A model generated the notes under the pieces. It was given only the letters and a program-made list of their open reading frames with translations. It ran no database searches and was not told the origin of the DNA. The translations under genes were made by a program, and so were the position numbers. A stretch of DNA of 64,000 nucleotides from Odontesthes bonariensis (taxonomy: Eukaryota > Chordata > Actinopteri > Atheriniformes > Atherinopsidae), in NCBI RefSeq assembly GCF_027942865.1, contig NC_134511.1, positions 1,636,067-1,700,066 of the forward strand. The letters are read 5' to 3'. Shown one piece after another: positions 50,660 through 56,700 of the stretch (the stretch's first letter is position 1; every line of letters starts with the position of its first letter).

Positions 50660-53489
50660 AGACTCACCGGCGTGCTGTCAGACTGTCAGGAGGCTCAGAG
50701 GCGGCTGGACTCCCTCACCTGTCAGGTAACATCACAAAATGGAGTCATCAGATCAGACTCCTTAGGAGCTGGTGTACGTCAGCTTAATTAGCTAAGCTGT
50801 TAGCGTTAGCTGCTGCTAAAGGAACAGCAATAACTCCTTAGGAGCTGGTGTACGTCACCTTCATTAGCTACGCTGTTAGCGTTAGCTGCTGCTAAAGGAA
50901 CAGCAATAACTCCTTAGAAGCTGGTGTACGCCACCTTCATTAGCTAAGCTGTTAGCGTTAGCTGCTGCTAAAGGAACAGCAATAACTCCTTAGAAGCTGG
51001 TGTATGTCACCTTCATTAGCTAAGCTGTTAGCGTTAGCTGCTGCTAAAGGAACAGCAATAACTCCTTAGAAGCTGGTGTACGTCACCTTCATTAGCGGAT
51101 GAGGCGGGGCTTAGCAGAGGGGACGGAGTCAACTTAAGGATTGACGTACTTGTTATTTTGTAAAAGTCTGCTGCTCACAGGCTTTTATTTTGTAAAAGTC
51201 TGTTGCTCACATGCTTTTATTTTGTAAAAGTGTTGCTCACAGGCTTTTATTTTTTTAAAGTCTATTGCTCACAGGCTTTTATTTTGTAAAATTCTGTTGG
51301 TCACAGGCTTTTATTTTGTAAAAGTCTGCTGCTCACAGGCTTTTATTTTGTAAAATTCTGTTTCTCACAGGCTTTTATTTTGTAAGTCTTTTGCTCACAG
51401 GCTTTTATTTTGTAAAAGTCTGTTGCTCACAGGCTTTTATTTTGTAAAATTCTGTTTCTCACAGGCTTTTATTTTGTAAAAGTCTATTGCTCACAGGCTT
51501 TTATTTTGTAAAAGTCTGCTGCTCACATGCTTTTATTTTGTAAAAGTCTGCTGCTCACATGCTTTTATTTTGTAAAAGTCTGCTGCTCACAGGCTTTTAT
51601 TTTGTAAAAGTCTGCTGCTCACAGGCTTTTATTTTGTAAAATTCTGTTTCTAACAGGCTTTTATTTTGTAAAATTCTGTTTCTAACAGGCTTTTATTTTG
51701 TAAAATTCTGTTTCTCACAGGCTTTTATTTTGTAAAAGTCTGTTGCTCACAGGCTTATTTTGTAAAAGTCTGCTGCTCACAGGCTTTTATTTTGTAAAAG
51801 TCTGCTGCTCACAGGCTTTTATTCTGTAAAAGTCTGTTGCTCACAGGCTTTTATTTTGTAAAAGTCTGCTGCTGTCTGCTGTGGAACAGGAAAAGAAAGT
51901 AATCGGCGGATCCACCAAACATGGAGAAGGGTACGGAACTTTTACTCGGCCATTTTCATTTTAAAGTTCTTCCAGACGGCGGAGTCGACAGAATCAAAGT
52001 CATCTGTAAACTCTGCCAAGTTGAATTGTCTTCTCAGCGTAGTAGTTCCAGTCTAAAATATCACTTAAAGGCAAAACACACAACTGATAGCAGCAAGTCA
52101 TTCAAGGAAACAGACAGTGGAGCGAGGCTTCTACATAAAAACTACAGAAAGATGCTGATGTTAAAAGTGTGTTTGCACAACAAATGTTATGGCACTTTCA
52201 TTCATATGGCAGCACATTTAAAATAAAGCTAAATGCTAAAAGCTATACACTACTTTTGGATTCATTTTGGGATTCTGCACAAATGCGATTAATCGTGATT
52301 AATCAGGGAAATCATGTGATTAATTAGATTAAACATTTTAAACGTTGCCCGGCCCTAATAAAAACTCATACATAGATATTATATATACTGCAGTCTTCAC
52401 CTGATACGAAGAGGTTCGAATGGAGAGTTACTCAGCTACATCTCCTATTTTAACACATTTAAACATAGAATAAATCCCATTCAATGTAAGACACAATTCA
52501 TCAGTCACAGGATTGTAAATGATCACGTTTTTTATTAATAAAACACACGTTCATACAGTACAGCCTCCTCTCTGAACAGAGCTTTTATCTTCCCACAGAG
52601 ACTGAGTGAAAGTGTCTGAAGGTTTCAGGTGTTTCTCTGTGTTCAGGAGGAGAGGTGGAAGGCTGAGCTGCAGAGAGAAGAACTGAGACAGCAAGGGGAC
52701 CAATGGAAGGTAGATCCACCATCAGACCATCAGCATCTGCTCCTTCCACCAGGGGAGAGACTTTTTACTCAGTTCTACAGCAGCAGAGACCTTTAACATT
52801 AAGATCTGATCATGAACAGATTCTATGTTCATCAGACAAACAGATTCTATGTTCATCAGACGAACAGATTCTATGTTCATCAGACAAACAGATTCTATAT
52901 TTATCAGATGAACAGATTCTATATTCATCAGATGAACAGATTCTATATTCATCACATGAACAGATTCTATATTCATCAGACGAACAGATTCTATGTTCAT
53001 CAGATGAACAGATTCTATATTCATCAGATGAACAGATTCTATATTCATCACATGAACAGATTCTATATTCATCAGACGAACAGATTCTATGTTCATCAGA
53101 TGAACAGATTCTATATTCATCAGATGAACAGATTCTATGTTCATCAGATAAACAGATTCTATTTTCATCAGACGAACAGATTCCACGTTCATCAGACGAA
53201 CAGATTCCACGTTCAGATACAGATTCATACAGAACAGATCCAGCACCAATCTGAGCACAAACACTAGAACCTGAAGCAGCATCTGGTGTCTCACCTGTTG
53301 TCTTAAAGTGAGTCAGAACCACCTGAAACTGTTTGTTTTTGTGTTCTGGAGGCTCGTCTGCGCCGCCGGCTGTGGAACCAGCAGGAGAACCAGCAGGAGA
53401 ACCTGACGGCCCGCCGGCAGGAGAACCAGCAGAGCCTCCTGGGCCTGAAACTCAGGCTGGACCAGGTGGACTCGCTGCTCACTCACTGA
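25596..53489 (+). CDS. cntrl: Centriolin (CNTRL), coiled-coil centriole/midbody protein, N-terminally incomplete
   Basis: Centriolin is a coiled-coil protein of the mother centriole and midbody needed for late cytokinesis. Exons as read: 25596-25731, 25827-25915, 26687-26809, 28939-29094, about 30208-30494, 39762-39848, 40017-40088, 40176-40346, 41515-41739, 41962-42091, 44547-44680, 46702-46772, 46911-47040, 50282-50349, 50430-50570, 50662-50725, 52647-52709, 53352-53489 (stop TGA). Junction phases agree throughout. Diagnostic matches to mammalian CNTRL are ETQEIKELEQQL, GQILANEALQRDLEGVISGL, DSGLGLQYL...HWVYIP, VECVEKTLLKRRAELRQADR and LQRRAQDGA. The first readable exon has ATG at 25626 in a strong context (GACCACCATGA), but mammalian CNTRL has a long N-terminal leucine-rich and coiled region that is not visible upstream. 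Several hundred residues of C-terminal coiled coil are also absent between exons 16 and 17. The fifth exon's start and ninth exon's frame are less certain. Confidence 0.88.
25921..26640 (+). repeat. GGAAATAAAGAAATA low-complexity array in cntrl intron 2
   Basis: Purine/AT tetramer- and hexamer-based repeat (AAATAAGG, AAATAAAG, (AAAT)n) starting within 10 bases of the donor at 25916. The minus-strand frames rich in FLYFLIYLF are artefacts. Confidence 0.95.
27050..27718 (+). repeat. Dispersed teleost repeat, split by a hAT MITE
   Basis: Starts AGAAAGCTGCAAGCAGCTGT and carries phrases such as GTGCCAAGTTTCATGACCTT and AGGGGGCGCTAGAGAGCCAA. It ends in AAGAATAATCCTTACAGAT, with ACAATAGAAGAAG continuing after 28738. 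I recognise the style of a high-copy teleost repeat but cannot name the family. Confidence 0.5.
27719..28730. mobile_element. hAT-type MITE with 8-bp target duplication
   Basis: Ends are TAGGGGTGGAACGGTAC and the complement of CCGTGCCGGCCCTA. The 8-mer TTACAGAT is duplicated at 27711-27718 and 28731-28738, diagnostic of hAT insertion. Internal subterminal repeats include CGGTTCGGTAC and three CCGAACCGTGACCCC units. There is no transposase frame. Confidence 0.9.
29221..30112 (+). repeat. GAAATAAGGAAAGA low-complexity array in cntrl intron 4
   Basis: Purine-rich AAATAAGGAAAGAGAAAAAT repeat, about 890 bp, with larger internal duplications (around 29420-29500, 29620-29700 and 29870-29950). Minus-strand FLISLFLYFF frames are artefacts. 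Confidence 0.95.
30208..30494 (+). CDS. cntrl: cntrl coding exon 5 with repeated splice donor
   Basis: The open segment encodes NEALRAAADQQNHNGRVRDQ and then QNQMDQTRIQLDRFTAALSE followed by PQEEPDEARV. The second part aligns with the mammalian stretch ending DGLVRPEEVAARVDEL. The 5' end is uncertain: acceptors at 30207 and 30405 are both phase 0 and the shorter exon 30406-30494 is possible. The donor TCAG|GTACC at 30495 gives phase 2, matching an exon-6 start at 39762. The alternative CGG|GTCAGG at 30490 with exon-6 start 39775 also keeps frame. Confidence 0.7.
30487..30670 (+). repeat. 33-bp repeat carrying the exon-5 splice donor
   Basis: About five imperfect units with CGGGTCAGGTACCAGAAC followed by CGTTTCTTATTCAAC or TGTTCTCATCCAAC. 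The first unit contains the real exon-intron junction, so each later unit supplies another TCAG|GTACC donor-like site. Confidence 0.9.
30739..31308 (+). mobile_element. Harbinger-like MITE, 5'-truncated copy
   Basis: Starts in the family body (ACGGTTTACCCACAATGCAT) and runs through CGAATTCGGCGCTACTAAAG and GTTGCATCTTGGGTAGTTTG to the right terminal repeat AGTATGCGGTTTGGAACACA plus GCC. It abuts the conserved flank of a tRNA-Ser gene. Confidence 0.8.
31351..31432 (-). tRNA. tRNA-Ser(GCT)
   Basis: 82 nt, anticodon GCT, intact acceptor and T arm. It is the left arm of a head-to-head palindrome with the plus-strand copy at 31614 and lies inside a cntrl intron, antisense to cntrl. Confidence 0.95.
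31614..31695 (+). tRNA. tRNA-Ser(GCT)
   Basis: 82 nt, the same mature sequence as the minus copy at 31351. The two genes and about 40-50 bp on each side form inverted arms of about 165 bp around a spacer of about 90 bp. Downstream sequence has only CTTTATT, with no TTTT. Confidence 0.95.
31745..32200 (+). repeat. 32-bp GACACGTTTAACAAGAGAAG minisatellite
   Basis: About 14 units of GCTCTGTG(A/G)CACGTTTAAC plus AAGAGAAGAAGAA. The same array recurs after the tRNA-Ser at 35487 (about nine units) and as a single unit near 37590. Confidence 0.95.
32213..32826 (+). mobile_element. Harbinger-like MITE, nearly complete copy
   Basis: The left end GGCTGTTCGAAACTGCATAC lacks 2 bp relative to the family; the right end is AGTATGCGGTTTGGAACACT plus GCC. 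It has a full body and only a short heptamer tract, so it approximates the unexpanded ancestor (about 615 bp). There is no coding capacity. Confidence 0.85.
32869..32950 (-). tRNA. tRNA-Ser(GCT)
   Basis: 82 nt, anticodon GCT. Its upstream flank is interrupted 4 bp from the gene by a TTAA-flanked piggyBac element. The plus-strand gene at 34483 is its original palindromic partner. Confidence 0.95.
32958..34294 (+). mobile_element. piggyBac derivative with TTAA target duplication
   Basis: TTAA flanks at 32954-32957 and 34295-34298. Ends are CCCTCTAACCGCCAA and the complement of TTGGCGCCTGAAGGG (11 of 15 matches). The interior keeps a short frame at 33252-33674, followed by repeated stretches of AT-rich 3' sequence (for example CTTGCATGTGTTTTCCTACC near 33733 and 33908). 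Most of a transposase is missing. Confidence 0.85.
33252..33674 (+). pseudogene. Remnant of piggyBac transposase N-terminus
   Basis: The 140-codon frame begins in a strong initiation context (CACCATGG) with MACKKLNRAEVLSMLFADSD and an acidic run, the style of piggyBac-family transposase N-termini. It then turns into G/R-rich and hydrophobic sequence. The catalytic DDD domain is absent, so it is a deletion derivative. It could still be translated, but no function is suggested. Confidence 0.55.
34483..34564 (+). tRNA. tRNA-Ser(GCT)
   Basis: 82 nt. The 3' acceptor side is CCTTGTC, giving one G-U pair with GACGAGG. Anticodon GCT. It is the right half of the palindromic pair split by the piggyBac insertion. 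Confidence 0.94.
34634..35238 (+). mobile_element. Harbinger-like MITE with ACTTCCATACTATAT array
   Basis: The left end is GGCTGTGTTCGAAACCGCAT and the right end AGTATGCGGTTTGGAACACA plus GCC. Between them is an array of ATACTTCCATACTATATAC/ATACTTCCATACTACATAC units (about 34670-35115) that replaces the family body. Confidence 0.85.
35279..35309 (-). pseudogene. tRNA-Ser fragment
   Basis: CGACAAGGATGGGATTCGG is joined directly to CCATCTCGTC. Both ends of a tRNA-Ser remain but about 50 nt, including the anticodon arm, are deleted. It occupies the left-arm position of a palindromic pair with the gene at 35487. Confidence 0.85.
35487..35568 (+). tRNA. tRNA-Ser(GCT), variable-arm variant
   Basis: 82 nt, anticodon GCT. 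It reads TTGGCCTCTGC where the other copies have TTGTGCTCTGC, which weakens the long variable arm. The acceptor has the CCTTGTC 3' side. It may be less active than the other copies. Confidence 0.88.
35620..35908 (+). repeat. 32-bp minisatellite, second locus
   Basis: About nine units of the GACACGTTTAACAAGAGAAG repeat, in the same position relative to a plus-strand tRNA-Ser as at 31745. Confidence 0.95.
35911..36534 (+). mobile_element. Harbinger-like MITE, rearranged copy
   Basis: The left end is GGTTGTGTTCGATACTACAT. An extra copy of the right-hand segment (AACATTTAGGAGAATCTAGT, about 35985-36070) precedes the body. The right end is AGTATGCGGTTTGGAGCACA plus GCC, followed by TTA. Confidence 0.8.
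36935..37007 (+). tRNA. tRNA-Ala(AGC)
   Basis: 73 nt, identical mature sequence to the other copies, with GGCTTTTGACC as terminator. It lies within a cntrl intron on the sense strand in the left unit of the 1,751-bp duplication. Confidence 0.95.
37303..37425 (+). repeat. 34-bp hairpin repeat, short array
   Basis: About 3.5 units of GTTAGCTCACGCAGCTAAC plus AGGAAGCGTTTGGCC. It ends abruptly in tRNA-Ser flanking sequence (GCAGGAGAGGAGAGGGGGAT). Confidence 0.93.
37500..37550 (+). pseudogene. 3'-deleted tRNA-Ser
   Basis: The acceptor, D arm and anticodon arm (GCT) are intact. After TTGTGCTCT the sequence jumps to GACGGTTTCCCTCTGAG, the downstream flank, losing the variable arm, T arm and 3' acceptor strand. 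A short TCTG match at both edges suggests microhomology-mediated deletion. Confidence 0.88.
37627..38285 (+). mobile_element. Harbinger-like MITE, nearly complete copy
   Basis: GGCTGTGTTCGAAACCGCAT at the left, short heptamer tract, complete body, and AGTATGCGGTTTGGAACACA plus GCC at the right, followed by TTA. The best-preserved copy here, about 660 bp. Confidence 0.87.
38686..38758 (+). tRNA. tRNA-Ala(AGC)
   Basis: 73 nt, the duplicate of the gene at 36935 exactly 1,751 bp away, with the same terminator. Confidence 0.95.
39058..39648 (+). repeat. 34-bp hairpin repeat array, about 17 copies
   Basis: Units GTTAGCTCACGCAGCTAAC plus AGGAAGCGTTTGGCC, ending about 110 bp before the acceptor of cntrl exon 6. 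Confidence 0.95.
40384..41485 (-). repeat. 34-bp hairpin repeat array, reversed, with conserved flank
   Basis: About 28 units in reverse orientation (CTTCCTGTTAGCTGCGTGAG plus CTAACGGCCAAACG) to about 41335. Then comes the reversed conserved flank, ending at GGGGGCGGGGCTTAA (41485). It begins next to an (AC)n tract 40 bp after the donor of cntrl exon 8 and ends 29 bp before exon 9. Confidence 0.95.
41515..41739 (+). CDS. cntrl: cntrl coding exon 9 with an internal coding minisatellite
   Basis: The first part encodes coiled coil (AVEQLKAELAHSQRETHKLR). From about 41633 a GGGAGCGGGAGCAGGACCAG tandem repeat begins. The frame that joins exons 8 and 10 in phase reads it as RTRTGSGSRTRT. Another frame reads a charged NREREQDQDR segment and a third ends ELEMEDGGALSPLDS, which looks more protein-like. 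A frame change caused by the repeat, or use of another donor, cannot be excluded. Confidence 0.65.
42105..42178 (+). repeat. 10-bp GTCCCCCACC minisatellite
   Basis: Seven or so units CGTCCCCCAC/TGTCCCCCAC starting 14 bases after the donor of cntrl exon 10. Confidence 0.9.
42300..42960 (+). repeat. ATAAGTACACATCCCATA minisatellite and GTTAGCGAGC repeats
   Basis: To about 42815 it holds irregular units of ATATAAGTACACATCCCATA plus TAAATACACCATATAA. From 42830 to about 42955 it holds GTTAGCTTCGTTCGCCT and GTTAGCGAGC units. Minus-strand frames (MGCVLIFIWC) are artefacts. Confidence 0.92.
42970..43500 (+). other. Unique-looking island in a cntrl intron
   Basis: About 500 bp with balanced composition and no visible internal repetition, unusual for this window. 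It has a 70-codon frame at 43179-43391 (AQFTLFWGNYGLSKGSSEAG) and a (GT)n run follows at 43510. I do not recognise the peptide. It could be a transposon relic or a retrocopy. Confidence 0.3.
44116..44518. mobile_element. Second Harbinger-like MITE family, TTA target duplication
   Basis: Ends are GGCTGCGGCTACACGAAAAC and the complement of GTTTTCGTGTAGCCGTAGCC. TTA flanks at 44113-44115 and 44519-44521. About 403 bp, noncoding. A related copy sits at 54593-54945. The right end lies 28 bp before cntrl exon 11. Confidence 0.85.
44547..44680 (+). CDS. cntrl: cntrl coding exon 11, donor adjoining a repeat array
   Basis: The exon enters in phase 1 and leaves in phase 0, joining exons 10 and 12 in frame (RDSGGGSDAGSSSRGGTPDP). 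Another frame gives PPTRAAPPGCAVVLQQGAPL, which resembles the proline-rich mammalian segment PPGYMMYTVLPDGSP. The true frame is therefore not settled. The donor GAA|GTATGT at 44681 is the first unit of the repeat array. Confidence 0.62.
45430..46162. mobile_element. hAT-type MITE with 8-bp target duplication, itself carrying nested repeats
   Basis: Ends are TAGGGCTGAACGAT and the complement of ATCGTTCAGCCCTA. GTATGTAG flanks both sides (45422-45429, 46163-46170). The flanking array is made of similar words, so the duplication is supported but not unique. 45691-46025 looks like another dispersed repeat (GAACTGTCATGGGATTCTGG). Confidence 0.85.
45547..45690 (+). mobile_element. 5'-truncated tRNA-derived SINE
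   Basis: It carries a Pol III B-box-like GGTTCGAATCCCGCACCGGG, followed by TGCTGCGTGTCTTTCCCCTC. It ends in AATATTAAAGGCATAAAAAG, the pattern of a common teleost SINE. It lacks an acceptor stem and A box, so it is not a tRNA gene. Confidence 0.65.
46465..46640 (-). mobile_element. Probable retroelement 3' fragment
   Basis: AAAGTGCTTTACAGAGACATTAAAA followed by A-rich sequence resembles the reversed 3' end of common fish SINE/LINE families. There is no target duplication or coding sequence to confirm it. Confidence 0.3.
46911..47040 (+). CDS. cntrl: cntrl coding exon 13, whose 3' end seeds a minisatellite
   Basis: Encodes VCGEVECVEKTLLKRRAELR plus QADRKLLEAQSCTHTTRDQ. This is a strong match to the mammalian CNTRL motif DEIECIEKTLLKRRSELREA. 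The last codons come from CACACACACAACCAGAGACCAG, with donor CAG|GTACAC at 47041. The same junction sequence is repeated about 50 times downstream. Mammalian CNTRL has roughly 25 more residues between this point and the next exon's LERRAQE, so coding sequence may have been replaced by the repeat. Confidence 0.9.
47027..50250 (+). repeat. (AC)n minisatellite with about 50 copies of an exon-intron junction
   Basis: Composite units of ACAACCAGAGACCAGGTAC joined by (AC)n tracts of variable length and by shorter CACAGGTACAC or CACAGGTAAAC links. The leftmost copy is the real end of cntrl exon 13. The array fills the intron to within about 30 bp of the next acceptor. The 990-1,180-codon minus-strand frames (VCVCV, VPGLWLC) are artefacts. 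Confidence 0.97.
50758..51103 (+). repeat. 76-bp tandem repeat, about 4.5 copies
   Basis: Units start at 50760, 50836, 50912 and onward, with CTTAGGAGCTGGTGTACGTC and AGCTGTTAGCGTTAGCTGCT. It starts about 33 bp after the donor of cntrl exon 16. Confidence 0.93.
51165..51875 (+). repeat. 32-bp GGCTTTTATTTTGTAAAAGT minisatellite
   Basis: About 22 units of CTGCTGCTCACAGGCTTTTA plus TTTTGTAAAAGT with length and base variants (TTTCTAACAGG, TGTTGCTCAC). Confidence 0.95.
51885..52358 (+). mobile_element. hAT transposon remnant with BED-type zinc finger
   Basis: A 101-codon frame at 51921-52226 encodes VICKLCQVELSSQRSSSSLK followed by YHLKAKH. This CxxC...HxxxxH spacing is that of BED zinc fingers at the N-terminus of hAT transposases. 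Downstream sequence (GCGATTAATCGTGATTAATC) runs to GTTGCCCGGCCCTA, a hAT-like terminus. The catalytic region and the left terminus are absent. Confidence 0.7.
52812..53215 (+). repeat. 24-bp GAACAGATTCTATGTTCATC minisatellite
   Basis: About 17 units of GAACAGATTCTATRTTCATC plus AGAY, between cntrl exons 17 and 18. Because 24 is a multiple of three it is open in several frames on both strands. Confidence 0.95.
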
Positions 53490-53719
53490 ACCAGAACCCA
53501 CAGAACCCACAGAACCCACAGAACCCACAGAACCCACAGAACCGACCGCAGGAGCTGGAAGGAGATCTGAGCCCAGTCCTTCTGAGGATGGCGGGGACGG
53601 TTCTGGGTCATCTTAAAGGAAAAAACTCTGCAGTCCAAACTGTTTCCAGGAAGCTGCCGCTCGGTTCCCCATAGGCCCCGCCTCCTCCATAGGCCCCGCC
53701 TCCAGGTGCGCCGGCTGCA

Positions 53720-56700
53720 TCACCTCTCCGTCATCGCCGTCACCGTTGCTAAGCAGCCGATGACCTCCGGGCTGCAGCAGCTGCCGTCGACCTGCTGGAG
53801 GAGAAGCTGACAGACGGACGGACAGAAGTTTTACTGACAGCAGAACGAGGGTGGCGATCAGCTGAAGAAAAGGGGGCGGAGACTCACCCGCACGCGCCCG
53901 TGCGAGCAGGCGTCCATCAGCCGGAGGCAGGCGGCGCTCTGATCCATCAGCCGCCGTCGCACCGAGTCGCTGAGCTGCGAATCCGAGGAGACGCCGACCA
54001 GCAGCTGCAGCAGGCGGCGCAGCAGCGCGTCCACTCGATGCTCCATCCTGAGGTCAGGGGTCAGGGGTCAGTAAGAGGTCAGTTAGAGGTCAGGGGTCAG
54101 TTAGAGGTCAGAGGTCACACAAACATTTACAGACAAAGCAAATTGTGAGCCATGAAGCTGAAAACAGCGAAGAGGACTAAAGAAGAGCAACGTCTTCACT
54201 CATTCATCCTTTATTATTCCAGAGGTGCAGTTCCTCAGCTGAACACTAGAGGGCAGAGTTCCCCCGTCACACTGCAGGGGAGACTCCCGAAGCCCCGCCC
54301 ACCTCAGATGGAGACACCAGGACTGGATTTCCTCACATGAGACCCTGAGACTCGTTTCTTTGGACTTTTTCTGTTCAATAAAGGTTCAAACTAATCTGCT
54401 GATTCCAGATTTTGTTGTATTTCAGAGAATAGTTCCTCTAAACATCAAAGAACTTTAGTTTAGAAATAAAAACAGAACATTTTCTGTTTAAAAGCTATGA
54501 ACACGCATTCTGTTCAGAGCTAAATTCAACAGTTTGAATTGGCTCTATATGAACGAATTGTATTATTTTATGAATAATTATGATTACAATTAGGCTACGG
54601 CTACACGAAAACGAAACAAGGTTTTTTTTGTAAAACAGGTACGATAATTCTTGCGACTCAGGTCCAGACGAAAACGGATGAAAACGATGAAACGATGCAG
54701 TACACACGCCACTGTGTCACGCCACGCTGTGAGACAATAGAGAAGTCTCACAGCGTCAACGTTTGACTGACGCAAAAACGTTTTAGCTGTAACAATGGAA
54801 ACGAACAAATCTTCCCACTCTGGAACCCGTTCTCAAAAACTATCGTTTTGGGGTAGTGGGAACGCCGGCTCCGTGTGGCCGCGACAGCGAAACGATAAGA
54901 AAAAGTATCGTTTACAGTGAAAAACGTTTTCGTGTAGCCGCAGCCTTCATTGAATTCCAATTGGCTTGAATTCGACTTTATTATCTAAGTGCCTTTTGTG
55001 ACATTTGTTCTATTTGGCGCTATATAAATAAAAATGAATTGAATTGAACTGAACATGATCTATGAATGAAAATCATTACCGTTGATTATAAGCTCTAAAG
55101 GAAAAAAAAATCTGTGGGTCGTCATGGTAACCGGTCACACTTGTAGGGTCCAACAGGTTTATGGGGATCAAATGGTGTGAAGCACATGTATAAGTGTGAT
55201 TATATTATTTAGATATTTAGGAAGTGTATATATGGCATATAATTATAAAGGTGTATTGTAGTTTGGATATTTACAAACTGAAGAGTAGTTAAAAAGGAAA
55301 CTAAAAAAGTATTGTACTTCTTCCCATTCCTTTTTCGAACAATGTTTTGTTATGTATTAGCACTTTATGTGATTGAATTATTATTATTTTTTTTAATTTC
55401 TCTTTTTCTTTCTTTTGTATGTACAAATACTTACACACATTTTTATTTTTTATACATGTTCGAAAATAAAAATCTATCTATCAATCAAAAAAGTGACCTT
55501 TGATGGTCAGAACTTGGTTTTAGGTTTGGTTGCGCGACTGGAAAATGTTTCCGTGTCAAAGAAAGATCCCCCAAAGGACAGAAAAACAAGGGTGCGTTTG
55601 TTTTCGACACCTGGGCCATGCCGCTCTGCTCGTCTTCTGCAGAACCTCCAGGATCTTCAGGCGGGTTGTCTCCTCGGGCGGATCTCTGACCTCCAGGTAT
55701 CCCAGCAGCACGCGCTCCACCCGCTGCAGGTGTCTGCACACCGCCACGCCCATCCTGCACACACAAAACAAACGCACCCTGAGGGTCTGCTGCTCTGTTA
55801 GCTCCACCCGCCTGCTGCACATCCTGCAGGCTAAGGCCAATAAAAAGACAGATGTTAGTTCCTTTTCACAGGAAGTTAAAGAACTGAAGCAGCAGGGTCT
55901 ATTGATTGATTGATTTATTTATTTATTTAGTCATTTATTATTATTATTAGTTGGTAGTAGTATTTTTTACTAGAATTGGTATTATTATTACACTGCGCCT
56001 CCTGAATCTGGGATTCAGGAGGTGCAGTGTGGTTTTCGTCCTGGCCGTGGAACAGTGGACCAGCTCTTCACCCTCCGCAGGATCCTGGAGGGAGCATGGG
56101 AGTTCGCCCAACCGGTCTACATGTGTTTTGTGGACTTGGAGAAGGCGTTCGACCGTGTCCCTCGGGGACTCTTGTGGGGGGTGCTCCGGGAGTATGGAGT
56201 GCCGGACTCCTTGATATGGGATGTTTGGTCTCTGTATGACCGGTGTCAGAGTTTGGTCCGCATTGCCGGCAGTAAGTCGGACATGTTTCCTGTGAGGGTT
56301 GGACTCCGTCAGGGCTGCTCTTTGTCACCGATTCTGTTCATAATTTTTATGGACAGAATTTCTAGGCGCAGCCAGGGCGTTGAGGGGGTCCGTTTTGGCG
56401 ACCTCAGACCTCGGACCGTGACCTTCAACTCTCACTGGAGCGGTTCGCAGCCGAATGTGAAGCGGCTGGGATGACCATCAGCACCTCCAAATCTGAGACC
56501 ATGGTCCTCGGCCGGAAAAGGGTGGAATGCCCTCTCCGGGTCGGGAATGAGATCCTTCCCCAAGTGGAGGAGTTCAAGTATCTCGGGGTCTTGTTCACGA
56601 GTGAGGGACGAATGGAGCAGGAGATTGACAGGCGGATCGGTGCGGCGTCTGCAGTGATGCGGGCTCTGCACCGGCCCGTCGTGGTGAAGAAGGAGCTGAG

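Noticed and set aside
52703-53254. Repeat protein frames (SSDEQILCSS, MNRFYIHQ) on both strands
   Set aside because: They coincide with the 24-bp minisatellite in the last cntrl intron and are open because 24 is divisible by three.
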